Of a stretch of DNA of 64,000 bases, positions 39,740 through 46,964 are shown in pieces. The stretch comes from Agathobaculum hominis (GTDB lineage: Bacteria > Bacillota > Clostridia > Oscillospirales > Butyricicoccaceae), in assembly GCF_014288055.1 (NCBI RefSeq), contig NZ_JACOPK010000003.1, positions 186,001 through 250,000 on the forward strand. Reading direction: 5' to 3'. The notes under the pieces are model-generated. The model was given only the letters and a program-made list of their open reading frames with translations. It was not told where the DNA came from and did no database searches. Both the position numbers and the translations under genes were made by a program. How positions within the stretch are numbered: the first letter of the stretch is position 1; every line of letters starts with the position of its first letter.

Positions 39740-40267
39740 ATGAATGCTGCCGAACGGCGCACAAAAATCATAGAATTACTCGCGGCCTCAGACCGGCCGA
39801 TGTCCGCGACGGCGCTCGCGGCCCGGTGCGGCGTCAGCCGCCAGATCATCGTCGGCGATGTCGCGCTGCTGCGCGCGGGCGGCGTGGCGGTCATGGCGAC
39901 GCCGCGCGGCTATATCCTCGAAAACGCCGCCTCCGCTCCGGCGTATGCGGAACGGCGCATCGTCGCGCATCACGATGACGACCGGCTGCGCGAGGAGCTG
40001 TACACGATCGTCGATCTGGGCGGCGCGGCGATCGATGTGACGGTCGAGCATTCGATCTACGGCCAGATCACGGCGCCGCTGCATATCTTTTCGCGCTACG
40101 ACGCGGATGCCTTCTGCAACAAGCTGGAGCACTCGAAGGCGCGGCCGCTGTGCGACCTCACGGGCGGCATCCATCTGCATACCGTGCGCGCGCCGGACGA
40201 AAAGACGCTCGACCGCGTGATCGCCGGACTGAAGGAGAAGGGCTTCCTTCTCGAAGAGGAAAACTGA
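39740..40267 (+). CDS. niaR: Niacin-responsive repressor NiaR (YrxA)
   Basis: A 175-residue regulator: an N-terminal HTH_11 domain (RRTKIIELLAASDRPMSATA, then ARCGVSRQIIVGDVALLR) and a C-terminal 3H domain with its three conserved His regions (VAHHDD, TVEHSIYG, GGIHLHTV). NiaR senses nicotinic acid and represses NAD synthesis and niacin uptake genes in Firmicutes. A probable target, an ECF S component behind a matching palindrome, lies 620 bases downstream. Confidence 0.92.
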   Translation: MNAAERRTKIIELLAASDRPMSATALAARCGVSRQIIVGDVALLRAGGVAVMATPRGYILENAASAPAYAERRIVAHHDDDRLREELYTIVDLGGAAIDVTVEHSIYGQITAPLHIFSRYDADAFCNKLEHSKARPLCDLTGGIHLHTVRAPDEKTLDRVIAGLKEKGFLLEEEN

Positions 40268-40270
40268 AAA

Positions 40271-40315
40271 AAAGAGCACTGCTGCAAGGGATGAACCTGT
40301 GCGGCAGTGCTTTTC
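40271..40315. terminator. Bidirectional terminator between niaR and the zincin gene
   Basis: AGCACTGC at 40275-40282 pairs with GCAGTGCT at 40304-40311. T4 follows on plus, and the A-run before the stem provides U residues for the minus transcript. Confidence 0.75.
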
Positions 40316-40318
40316 TGT

Positions 40319-40696
40319 TTATTCGGCGTCCTTCCGTGCACGGTAGGCGCGGATCTGATCCGCGTCCCATTCCTCCAGATCGCGCACACCGGCGCGGCCC
40401 TCGACATGGTGGCGGAACTCATGGCGGAGCACCTTGCGCATCTCGGTACGGAGCTCGTCCTCGTCCAGATGACGGAACACGCGGCGGAACGAGCCGTAGT
40501 AGAGCACGATGCAGCGCCCGGTGGACGGGTCGTTCCGGTATTCACCCATGATATACAGGTCGCCGTTCCGGTCGGCCGGATGGAGGGGATGGCGGTCCTC
40601 GATGAGGATGCCGCCGTTCAGACCGGTATAGAATTCGGCAGGCAGCTCCTCGGCCAGCTCGCCCAGTATCTCTTCAAAACGATCAATGGAAATCAC
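40319..40696 (-). CDS. Zincin-like metallopeptidase family protein
   Basis: A 125-residue protein of the short zincin family (PF06262-like). HEFRHHVEG supplies HExxH near residues 91-95. The segment IVLYYGSFRRVF and a conserved acidic C-terminus also fit. The frame extends to 40756, but a GTG at 40696 preceded by AAAGGAAAG gives the family start VISIDRFEEIL. The role is unknown; the domain lacks export signals. Confidence 0.8.
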   Translation of the reverse strand: MISIDRFEEILGELAEELPAEFYTGLNGGILIEDRHPLHPADRNGDLYIMGEYRNDPSTGRCIVLYYGSFRRVFRHLDEDELRTEMRKVLRHEFRHHVEGRAGVRDLEEWDADQIRAYRARKDAE

Positions 40697-40807
40697 AGCA
40701 TTCTTTCCTTTCGCATTTGCTGTTTTCAATATACCACAGGCCGGATAGAAAGTCATGACAAAACCGTGAATTTCTGCCGCGCATAAAAATATTTACATTG
40801 CATTAAC

Positions 40808-40843
40808 AAGTGTCTTGACAGGTGCATGGTTTTGCGGTATACT
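40808..40843 (+). promoter_or_regulatory. Promoter with overlapping NiaR operator
   Basis: TTGACA at 40815-40820 and TATACT at 40838-40843 are 17 bases apart. The -35 box lies within AAGTGTCTTGACAGGTG (40808-40824), an imperfect palindrome (GTGTC-TT-GACA core) resembling known NiaR/YrxA sites of the GTGTC...GACAC type. NiaR binding would shut off the S component when niacin is plentiful. Confidence 0.65.
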
Positions 40844-40888
40844 CATACCCAGTAGAAAGATTACAGAATTTGAAAGGGAGTTTTTCCA

Positions 40889-41443
40889 ATGATGAAAAGC
40901 AGTCGCCTGTACCACATGGTGCTCGCCGGTGTGCTCTGCGCGGTAGGCATCGTTGTTCCGATGTTCATGCCCCGCATCGTGCTCGGCCCGATGTCGTTCA
41001 CGCTCGCAAGCCATGTTGCCGTATTCCTCGGCATGTTCATTTCCCCGGCGGTCGCTGTCGCGGTCTGCATCGGCACGACGCTCGGCTTTTTCCTGACCAC
41101 TCCGGCGATCATCGCGCTGCGCGCCGCATCGCATATCGTCTTTGCCGGTCTCGGCGCACTTTACCTCAAAAAGCATCCGGACACCATCGACCGTCCTGTC
41201 GCAAGCACCGTGTTCAATTTTGTGATTGCGCTGCTGCATGCAGCGGCGGAGATGATCGTCGTTGCGCCGTTCTTCCTGTCCGGCGCGCTGTTCACGCCCG
41301 AGCAGCTGGCGAACGGCTTTGTGACGAGTGTCGTCCTGCTCGTCGGCCTCGGCACGCTCATCCATTCCATGCTCGACTACTCGATTTCCATTCTCATCTG
41401 GAAGCCGGTCAGCCTCGCTGTACCGCGCTCCACGAAGGCGTAA
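40889..41443 (+). CDS. ECF transporter S component, probably for niacin (NiaX-like)
   Basis: A 184-residue protein with five to six hydrophobic helices and the S-component N-terminal pattern YHMVLAGVLCAVGIVVPMFM; the SFTLASHVAVFLGMFISP stretch follows. S components bind a vitamin and dock with a shared EcfT-EcfA module encoded elsewhere. Niacin is inferred from the NiaR-like operator in the promoter and the nearby niaR. GGGAG lies 10 bases before ATG 40889; ATG 40892 is an alternative. Confidence 0.8.
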   Translation: MMKSSRLYHMVLAGVLCAVGIVVPMFMPRIVLGPMSFTLASHVAVFLGMFISPAVAVAVCIGTTLGFFLTTPAIIALRAASHIVFAGLGALYLKKHPDTIDRPVASTVFNFVIALLHAAAEMIVVAPFFLSGALFTPEQLANGFVTSVVLLVGLGTLIHSMLDYSISILIWKPVSLAVPRSTKA

Positions 41444-41459
41444 GCCTTCAAAACCAAAG

Positions 41460-41500
41460 GCTCTCACATATTCCGGTGAATGTGTGGGAGTCTTTTTTTA
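41460..41500 (+). terminator. Terminator of the S-component gene
   Basis: CTCTCACATATTC pairs imperfectly with GAATGTGTGGGAG around CGGT, followed by TCTTTTTTT. Confidence 0.8.
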
Positions 41501-41519
41501 TCCGCAGGAAAGCTTTTTT

Positions 41520-42162
41520 ACCCTCAGCAGAGGGTGAAGCCTTTCCGCCGTTCCGGCGGCCTGCCGCCGCAGGCGAGACTGGCCCTCCTGGGCCGGGGGT
41601 TATTCGCCATGACATGGCGTGGGGAGTGCCGCCGTCTGGCGGCGGAGACAAGAGGGGACGTAGGACACCTGCGGTTTCCTATGTCCCCTCTTGACACCCC
41701 TTTGACCTTCCGCGAGCCGCGACTCCCTGCGGTCGCGCGGCTAAACGGGGGTTACGGGGGCTCGGTTCCGTGCGTCGGGCAGCTTTTGGGACGCATTACT
41801 GCCCCGAATTTACTTTGCGTAAACCGCAGCGCTGTCAGTGCGCGGCCAGACAGTGCAGGGCGGCAGCGTTCCGCTGCGAAAAGCTCCGCTTCGATCAAGG
41901 ATGAAGCCTTGGAGCACTAAACGCATCTGTGGGCCCCTCGCTTTTAGACGCGCGACCGAAGGGAGTCGCGTCCAAAGGAAGGTAGGGGGAGTCAAGAGGG
42001 GACAGGAAACCATATGGTGTCCTGTCCCCTTTTGCCCTTGTCGGTGGGCACCGACACCCCCGGCCGCCGAAGGCGGCCATTGTCCACGCTCACTTCGAGC
42101 GTAAATCTCGCCTCCAGCGGCGAGCCGCTGTATCGGCGGAAGGTCTGCCGTCTGCTGACGGT
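41520..42162 (+). repeat. Large non-coding hairpin element, copy 2 (most complete)
   Basis: 643 bp without a convincing gene. It is bounded by hairpins ACCCTC-AGCA-GAGGGT at 41520 and CCGTC-TGCT-GACGG at 42148-42161. Inside them are terminal inverted repeats of about 38 bp (CCGCC...GGCGAG left; CTCGCC...GGCGG right). Then come arm hairpins GACAAGAGGGGAC/GTCCCCTCTTGAC and GTCAAGAGGGGACAGG/CCTGTCCCC, the core CGGGGGCTCGGTTCCGTGCG, GCGCTGTCAGTGCGCGGCC, and GACGCGCGACCGAAGGGAGT. It is the same orientation as copy 1 and inverted relative to copy 3. Confidence 0.75.
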
Positions 42163-42224
42163 AAAGAAGAAGGGCGCTCATCGCCTCCGGCGCACCGAAG
42201 TTTCGCGACAGCTCAAAAAAAGAC

Positions 42225-42253
42225 TTTACAGCGGGAGAGGGTTGTGGTATGCT
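42225..42253 (+). promoter_or_regulatory. rnj promoter
   Basis: TTTACA at 42225-42230 and TATGCT at 42248-42253, 17 bases apart. The leader before rnj is about 170 bases with no clear hairpin. Confidence 0.6.
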
Positions 42254-42430
42254 GATAATAAGTGTTTGCAGGATTTCGTGGGGACGGACGACAGGTCCGC
42301 AGGCCTGCATCATATTTTATCTCATTATGTTGAAAAAAGGCAGATGAACGTCAGATCTGTCTTTGCGGCGCTTTATACCGCGTAAATAGAGAACAAATTT
42401 CGACTGATAAAGGAAAGTGATAAAATCGTT

Positions 42431-44089
42431 ATGAAAGAAAAACTGAAGATCATACCGCTCGGCGGTCTCAACGAGATCGGCAAGAACATGACCGTGATCG
42501 AGTACGGCGGAGATATCGTCGTCATCGACTGCGGCGTCGCGTTCCCGGACGACGACATGCTCGGCGTAGACCTCGTCATCCCGGATACGACCTACCTCAA
42601 GCGCAACATCAACAAGCTGCGCGGCTACGTCATCACGCACGGCCATGAGGACCACATCGGCGCGATCCCGTATGTTCTGCGCGAATGCAACGCGCCGATC
42701 TATGCGACCCGTCTGACCTGCGGCATCATCGAGACCAAGCTCTCCGAGCACAGGATGCCCCAGAAGGTCAAGCTCAACCACGTCCGCGCCGGTGACACGA
42801 TCAGGCTCGGCTGCTTCAGGATCGAGTTCATCCACACCAACCATTCGATCGCGGATTCGGTAGCGCTCGCCATCACTACGCCGCTCGGCACCATCCTGCA
42901 CACGGGCGACTTCAAGATCGACCTGACGCCGGTCTCCGGCGAGATGATCGACCTCGTGCGCATCGGCGAGCTGGGCAAGAAGGGTCTGCTCGCGCTGATG
43001 AGCGACTCGACCAACGTCGAGCGCCCGGGCTACACGCCGAGCGAGAAGATCGTCGGCAAGTCGCTCGAGAAGTTCATCCTCGAGAGCGACCAGCGTATCA
43101 TCATAGCGACGTTCGCCTCCAACGTGTCCCGTCTCCAGCAGATCCTCGACATCGCGGCCCGTGCAGGCCGAAAGGTCGCGGTCTGCGGCCGAAGCATGGA
43201 GAAGATCTCTCGTGTCGCCACCGAACTCGGCTACCTCAAGGACACCGGCAAGGTCATGATCGATATTTCCGAGATCAGGCGCTACGCGCGCAGCCAGCTG
43301 ATCATCGTATCGACCGGCTCGCAGGGCGAGACCATGTCCGCGCTCTACCGCATGGCATACGGCAGCCACAAGCAGGTGGAAGTCAATGCCGGCGACCGTA
43401 TCCTCATCGCGGCGTCCGCCATCCCGGGCAACGAGAAGTCTATCAACAACATGGTCAACGAGCTGTACAAGCAGGGCGCAGAGGTCATTTATGACCGCTC
43501 CGCAGCCATCCATGTTTCTGGCCACGCCTGCCAGGAGGACCTCAAGCTCATGCTCGGCCTGTGCAAGCCGAAGTATTTCATTCCGGTGCACGGCGAGTAC
43601 CGCATGCTCGTGCAGCATGCCGGTCTGGCGCGCGAGATGGGCGTGAACCCGAAGAACATCCTCATCACTGAGATTGGCCGTCCGGTCGAGATCAGCGAGA
43701 ATTCCGCCCGTCTGGGCAATCCGGTACCGTCCGGCCGTCTGCTTGTCGACGGTCTGGGCATCGGTGATGTCGGCACAGCCGTTCTGCGCGACCGAAAGCA
43801 TCTGTCCGAGGACGGCCTGCTGATCGTCGTCGTCACGGTGGACGCGACGACCGGCGTCGTTATCGCAGGCCCGGACATCGTCTCCCGCGGCTTTGTCTAC
43901 GTCAAGGAGGCCGAGGCGCTCATGGAGGAGCTGCGCACCATTTCGCAGATGGCGCTCGACCGCTGCTCGGTCGAGAACCTGCGCGACTGGAACAGCCTCA
44001 AGACCGCCATCAAGGGCGACGTCAGCGACTATCTGTTCAAAAAGACCAAGCGCAGCCCGATGGTGCTGCCCATCATTCAGGAGATCTGA
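42431..44089 (+). CDS. rnj: Ribonuclease J
   Basis: A 552-residue metallo-beta-lactamase/beta-CASP RNase with endo- and 5'-exonuclease activity, central to mRNA decay and rRNA maturation in Firmicutes. The zinc motif HGHEDHIG is at residues 70-77, followed by DFKIDLTPV, SDSTNVERPGYT, and the beta-CASP blocks SQGETMSAL and VSGHACQEDLKL. The usual C-terminal domain is present. Ribosome site AAAGGAAAG. It is flanked by a strong terminator. Confidence 0.96.
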   Translation: MKEKLKIIPLGGLNEIGKNMTVIEYGGDIVVIDCGVAFPDDDMLGVDLVIPDTTYLKRNINKLRGYVITHGHEDHIGAIPYVLRECNAPIYATRLTCGIIETKLSEHRMPQKVKLNHVRAGDTIRLGCFRIEFIHTNHSIADSVALAITTPLGTILHTGDFKIDLTPVSGEMIDLVRIGELGKKGLLALMSDSTNVERPGYTPSEKIVGKSLEKFILESDQRIIIATFASNVSRLQQILDIAARAGRKVAVCGRSMEKISRVATELGYLKDTGKVMIDISEIRRYARSQLIIVSTGSQGETMSALYRMAYGSHKQVEVNAGDRILIAASAIPGNEKSINNMVNELYKQGAEVIYDRSAAIHVSGHACQEDLKLMLGLCKPKYFIPVHGEYRMLVQHAGLAREMGVNPKNILITEIGRPVEISENSARLGNPVPSGRLLVDGLGIGDVGTAVLRDRKHLSEDGLLIVVVTVDATTGVVIAGPDIVSRGFVYVKEAEALMEELRTISQMALDRCSVENLRDWNSLKTAIKGDVSDYLFKKTKRSPMVLPIIQEI

Positions 44090-44115
44090 TTCTCTCCGTA
44101 AAAAAGAATATAACA

Positions 44116-44162
44116 AAACCGGGACCGGTTTCTCTTATAAGAGAGCCGGTCCCGGTTTTTGT
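44116..44162. terminator. Bidirectional terminator between rnj and the next minus-strand gene
   Basis: AAAACCGGGACCGG pairs with CCGGTCCCGGTTTT, with an inner CTCTTATAAGAG palindrome as the tip. Confidence 0.92.
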
Positions 44163-44209
44163 CTGTCGATAAGCATTGTTTCAGACAATAACAGCAGCTG
44201 CGCGGCAAG

Positions 44210-44746
44210 TCATCCTTTGTACATGCCGATTCTGCACAGCTCGCGGATCATGTCGGGGATGGTCTGGCCGGCGACCTCAAGACGCTCGGCAGAGCCGGGA
44301 TGCGCTTCGGAGAAGGTGTCCCACGCGGTGATGAGGTTCGGGGTCTTTTCCACATCGAACTGACGGAGCAGCGGCTCGAAGCGCTCGACGGTCTCGCTGT
44401 AGATCGAGAGCACCTTGTACTTCTGCACGAAAAGCTCCTCCTCGGTCGTGAGCGAGCCGATGGCGAATGCGGACAGACCGTCCTGGCACAGCAGCTCGCC
44501 GTAGCCGTCGAGGATCATGGTCAGCTGCTTTTTGGTCATGCCGTCCAGATACCAAACCTCGTCGGCCTCAGCGTCGGGATGCACCGCGAGGAACAGCGGC
44601 TCGTCAAGCTCGGCGTAGAACGCATGGATGAAGTCGGAGAGCTTTTCGAAGCTCAGATTTGCGGTGATGGTGTTGCCTTCGCGCAGATACTGCTCGCTCA
44701 GCTTTTCAGGGTAGGGTACGGTAACGCCTGCTGCGGTTTGAAACAT
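44210..44746 (-). CDS. Unknown protein downstream of birA
   Basis: A 178-residue soluble acidic protein I do not recognise. It begins MFQTAAGVTVPYPEKLSEQY and is mixed alpha/beta in pattern, with no signal peptide or membrane helix; a segment FAIGSLTTEEELFVQKYKVL and a C-terminal ELCRIGMYKG stand out. AAGGAG lies 9 bases before ATG 44746. It starts 28 bases after birA on the same strand, so the two are probably one operon. The longer frame upstream overlaps birA and is discarded. Confidence 0.75.
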   Translation of the reverse strand: MFQTAAGVTVPYPEKLSEQYLREGNTITANLSFEKLSDFIHAFYAELDEPLFLAVHPDAEADEVWYLDGMTKKQLTMILDGYGELLCQDGLSAFAIGSLTTEEELFVQKYKVLSIYSETVERFEPLLRQFDVEKTPNLITAWDTFSEAHPGSAERLEVAGQTIPDMIRELCRIGMYKG

Positions 44747-44774
44747 ATCGGAAATCTCCTTGCTGTGATGATTT

Positions 44775-45749
44775 TTATAAACGAATACTGATCTCGCCGG
44801 TCGAGAGCGCGGTCTCGGCGCCGTCGGCGGTGCGGATGAGCAGATGCCCCTCGCTGTCCAGACCGACGCATTCGGCCTCGTATTTTTCGAGCGGGGAGAC
44901 GACTGTGATTTTCCGGCCGATGCAGCACAGCCGCTCGCGGTACAGCGCGACAAGCTCGCCCTCGCGTCCCTGCTCGACGAGCGAGTACGCCTGCTCGAAA
45001 TGCGTCAGCACCGAGGCGATGAGCGCGGCTCTGCGCGGCACCGGGCCGAAGTCCGAGATAGCCCCGGCGACGCGGCGCACCTCCTCCGGCCACGCCGGGT
45101 TGGGGCGCAGATTGATGCCGATGCCGACGATGAGCGAGGAAACCGTGCCGCTCTCGCCCTCGATGACCGCCTCGGTCAGCGTGCCGTTGAGCTTCCGGCC
45201 CTGCATGAGCACATCGTTGACCCATTTGATCTCAGGGGTGAAACCTGCGGTGTCGGAAACGGCCTGCGTGACCGCGACCGCCGCCGCGAGCGTGGCGTAC
45301 TGGATGTGCGTCAGCGGCAGCGCAGGGTGGAGCAGGATGGTGAAGTACACGCCGGTGCCGGAGGGGGAGACAAACGTGCGCCCGAGACGGCCGCGGCCGC
45401 CGGTCTGCTCCTCCGCCGCGAGCACAAAGCCGTGCGGCCGGTCGAGATACTGCTCCTTCATGACCGTGTTGGTCGAGGTGATGGAGGGCACGACGACGAT
45501 TTCTCTGCCGATGCACCGGGTCTGAAGCAGCGCCATAATGCCTGCGGCGGTCAGGCTGTCGTCATCGCAGGCGAGGCGGTAGCCCTCGCCGGGCACGCCG
45601 TCGATGGCGAGGCCGTCCGCACGCAGCGTGCTGATGGCCTTGTGCACCGCCGCACGCGACACGCCGAGCGTCTCCGCGAGCCTGCCGCCCGAAAGCCTTT
45701 CGCCGCGCGCCTGCTCGAGCGCCGCGAGCACCTTGTCCTTCACTGCCAT
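44775..45749 (-). CDS. birA: Biotin-protein ligase and biotin repressor BirA
   Basis: A 324-residue bifunctional protein. Its N-terminal HTH (GGRLAETLGVSRAAVHKAIS, about 19-40) binds biotin operators, and the central ligase domain carries ITSTNTVMKE, the GGRGRLGRTF biotin/ATP loop and KWVNDVLMQGRKLNG. A C-terminal SH3-like domain follows from about 275. ATG 45788 and ATG 45761 are also in frame, but the GGGAAGG site lies right before the latter, so ATG 45749 (MAVKDKVLAALEQ) fits best. Confidence 0.92.
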   Translation of the reverse strand: MAVKDKVLAALEQARGERLSGGRLAETLGVSRAAVHKAISTLRADGLAIDGVPGEGYRLACDDDSLTAAGIMALLQTRCIGREIVVVPSITSTNTVMKEQYLDRPHGFVLAAEEQTGGRGRLGRTFVSPSGTGVYFTILLHPALPLTHIQYATLAAAVAVTQAVSDTAGFTPEIKWVNDVLMQGRKLNGTLTEAVIEGESGTVSSLIVGIGINLRPNPAWPEEVRRVAGAISDFGPVPRRAALIASVLTHFEQAYSLVEQGREGELVALYRERLCCIGRKITVVSPLEKYEAECVGLDSEGHLLIRTADGAETALSTGEISIRL

Positions 45750-45869
45750 GAGTATGTTCATCCTTCCCAAACGGATTTTCTGTCTCATCTATTGTAAACG
45801 AAAAACGAAAATAGTACAATAGATATAATAATATTAGCCTGTTGAAAAGTCAGCTTTCTATTACGTGTT

Positions 45870-46018
45870 TCGTGCGGCAGCACGCATTTAATAGAATTTG
45901 CGCAGCAAATTCATAATTTCCGGGGGCGTGTACCTCGGAAATTATACAAGGGAAGAAAAAATGTGCCTGAAAGGCGCGGTTTTTCTTCAGTTTCGCTCGA
46001 AAGCGTGGTTTCGAGCGA
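45870..46018 (+). repeat. Modular hairpin-chain repeat, copy 7
   Basis: Nearly the same sequence as copy 2: CGTGC-ggca-GCACG, AATTTGC-gca-GCAAATT, ATAATTTCCG/CGGAAATTAT (45913-45922 and 45936-45945), GAAGAAAAA/TTTTTCTTC and CTCGAAA-gcgtgg-TTTCGAG. It stops 6 bases before the ylmH ribosome site. No separate promoter for ylmH is seen between them. Confidence 0.75.
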
Positions 46019-46039
46019 GGATCAAAGGAGAATACCGTT

Positions 46040-46837
46040 TTGAAGACCAAGCATGAAATACTGACCGCGCTCGCGCACAGCGGCGAGGAAAAGATCCTGC
46101 TCGCAAGCCTGCTCGACAAGGAGCAGACCTGCGAAACGCGCGGCTACGCGACCAGCACCCGCTTTCTCAGCATGAGCGAGCGGGCGCTCTGCACCGAGGC
46201 GGTGCATCAGGCCGGGGCGACCGGCCACGCGCTGTTCTGGGGCGGCTACGAGGACGCCGAGCGCGGCATTTACCTGTTTTACCCGGATTACATGGACGAG
46301 GAGAGCGCAAGGCTGTCCGCGCCGCTCGCGCTGCTGCGCGCGCACAAGAGTCGCAGCGACACGCTGACCCACCGGGACTATCTCGGTGCGCTGATGGGAC
46401 TTCAGATCGACCGCAGCGTCGTTGGCGATATTCTCGTGCACGACGAGGGCGCGGACATCATCGTTCTGGAGGACGTAGCGGAGTTCATCCTGATGAATTT
46501 CGGCAAGGCGGGCCGCAAGAACCTTTCGCTGACGCGCGAGGAGCTGTCCGATCTCCGGCAGGCCGTGACCGAGGAGAAGCGCGGCACCGGCTCGGTCGCC
46601 TCGCCCCGTCTCGACAGCATCGCCTCCCTCATTTTCGGTCTGCCGCGAAAGGACGCGCAGGCGCGCATCGAAAAGGGACTCGTGTTCGTCAACAACGCGC
46701 CCTGCCTCAAGCCGGAGCGCCAGATCGCCGAGGGCGACCGCATCACGGTGCGCGGACTGGGGCGCGCGAGGGTCGAGAGCTTCGGCGGGACCAGCCGGAA
46801 GGGCAGAATATTTTTGGATTTTGTTCGGAACATGTAA
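46040..46837 (+). CDS. ylmH: S4-domain RNA-binding protein, YlmH family
   Basis: A 265-residue protein. The N-terminal 170 residues are the YlmH-specific domain (GYEDAERGIYLFYPDYMDEE; LTHRDYLGALMGLQIDRSVV), and an S4 RNA-binding domain follows from about 195 (RLDSIASLIFGLPRKDAQAR, IEKGLVFVNNAPCL). YlmH homologues act in ribosome rescue/quality control and sit near division genes in many Firmicutes. The start codon is TTG 46040, 9 bases after AAAGGAG. Confidence 0.9.
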   Translation: MKTKHEILTALAHSGEEKILLASLLDKEQTCETRGYATSTRFLSMSERALCTEAVHQAGATGHALFWGGYEDAERGIYLFYPDYMDEESARLSAPLALLRAHKSRSDTLTHRDYLGALMGLQIDRSVVGDILVHDEGADIIVLEDVAEFILMNFGKAGRKNLSLTREELSDLRQAVTEEKRGTGSVASPRLDSIASLIFGLPRKDAQARIEKGLVFVNNAPCLKPERQIAEGDRITVRGLGRARVESFGGTSRKGRIFLDFVRNM

Positions 46838-46867
46838 TTTGGTTCGAAATATGTAAAAAACCGCCTG

Positions 46868-46896
46868 TTGCCAAGCGATTACCCCTATGGTATACT
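46868..46896 (+). promoter_or_regulatory. Promoter of the SLH protein gene
   Basis: TTGCCA at 46868-46873 and TATACT at 46891-46896, 17 bases apart. Confidence 0.7.
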
Positions 46897-46964
46897 GGAT
46901 ATAACAGAAACAAACCATACCCGTTCCGCGCATGGTCTGCGGATTTTCAAAAGAGGTGTTTGTG

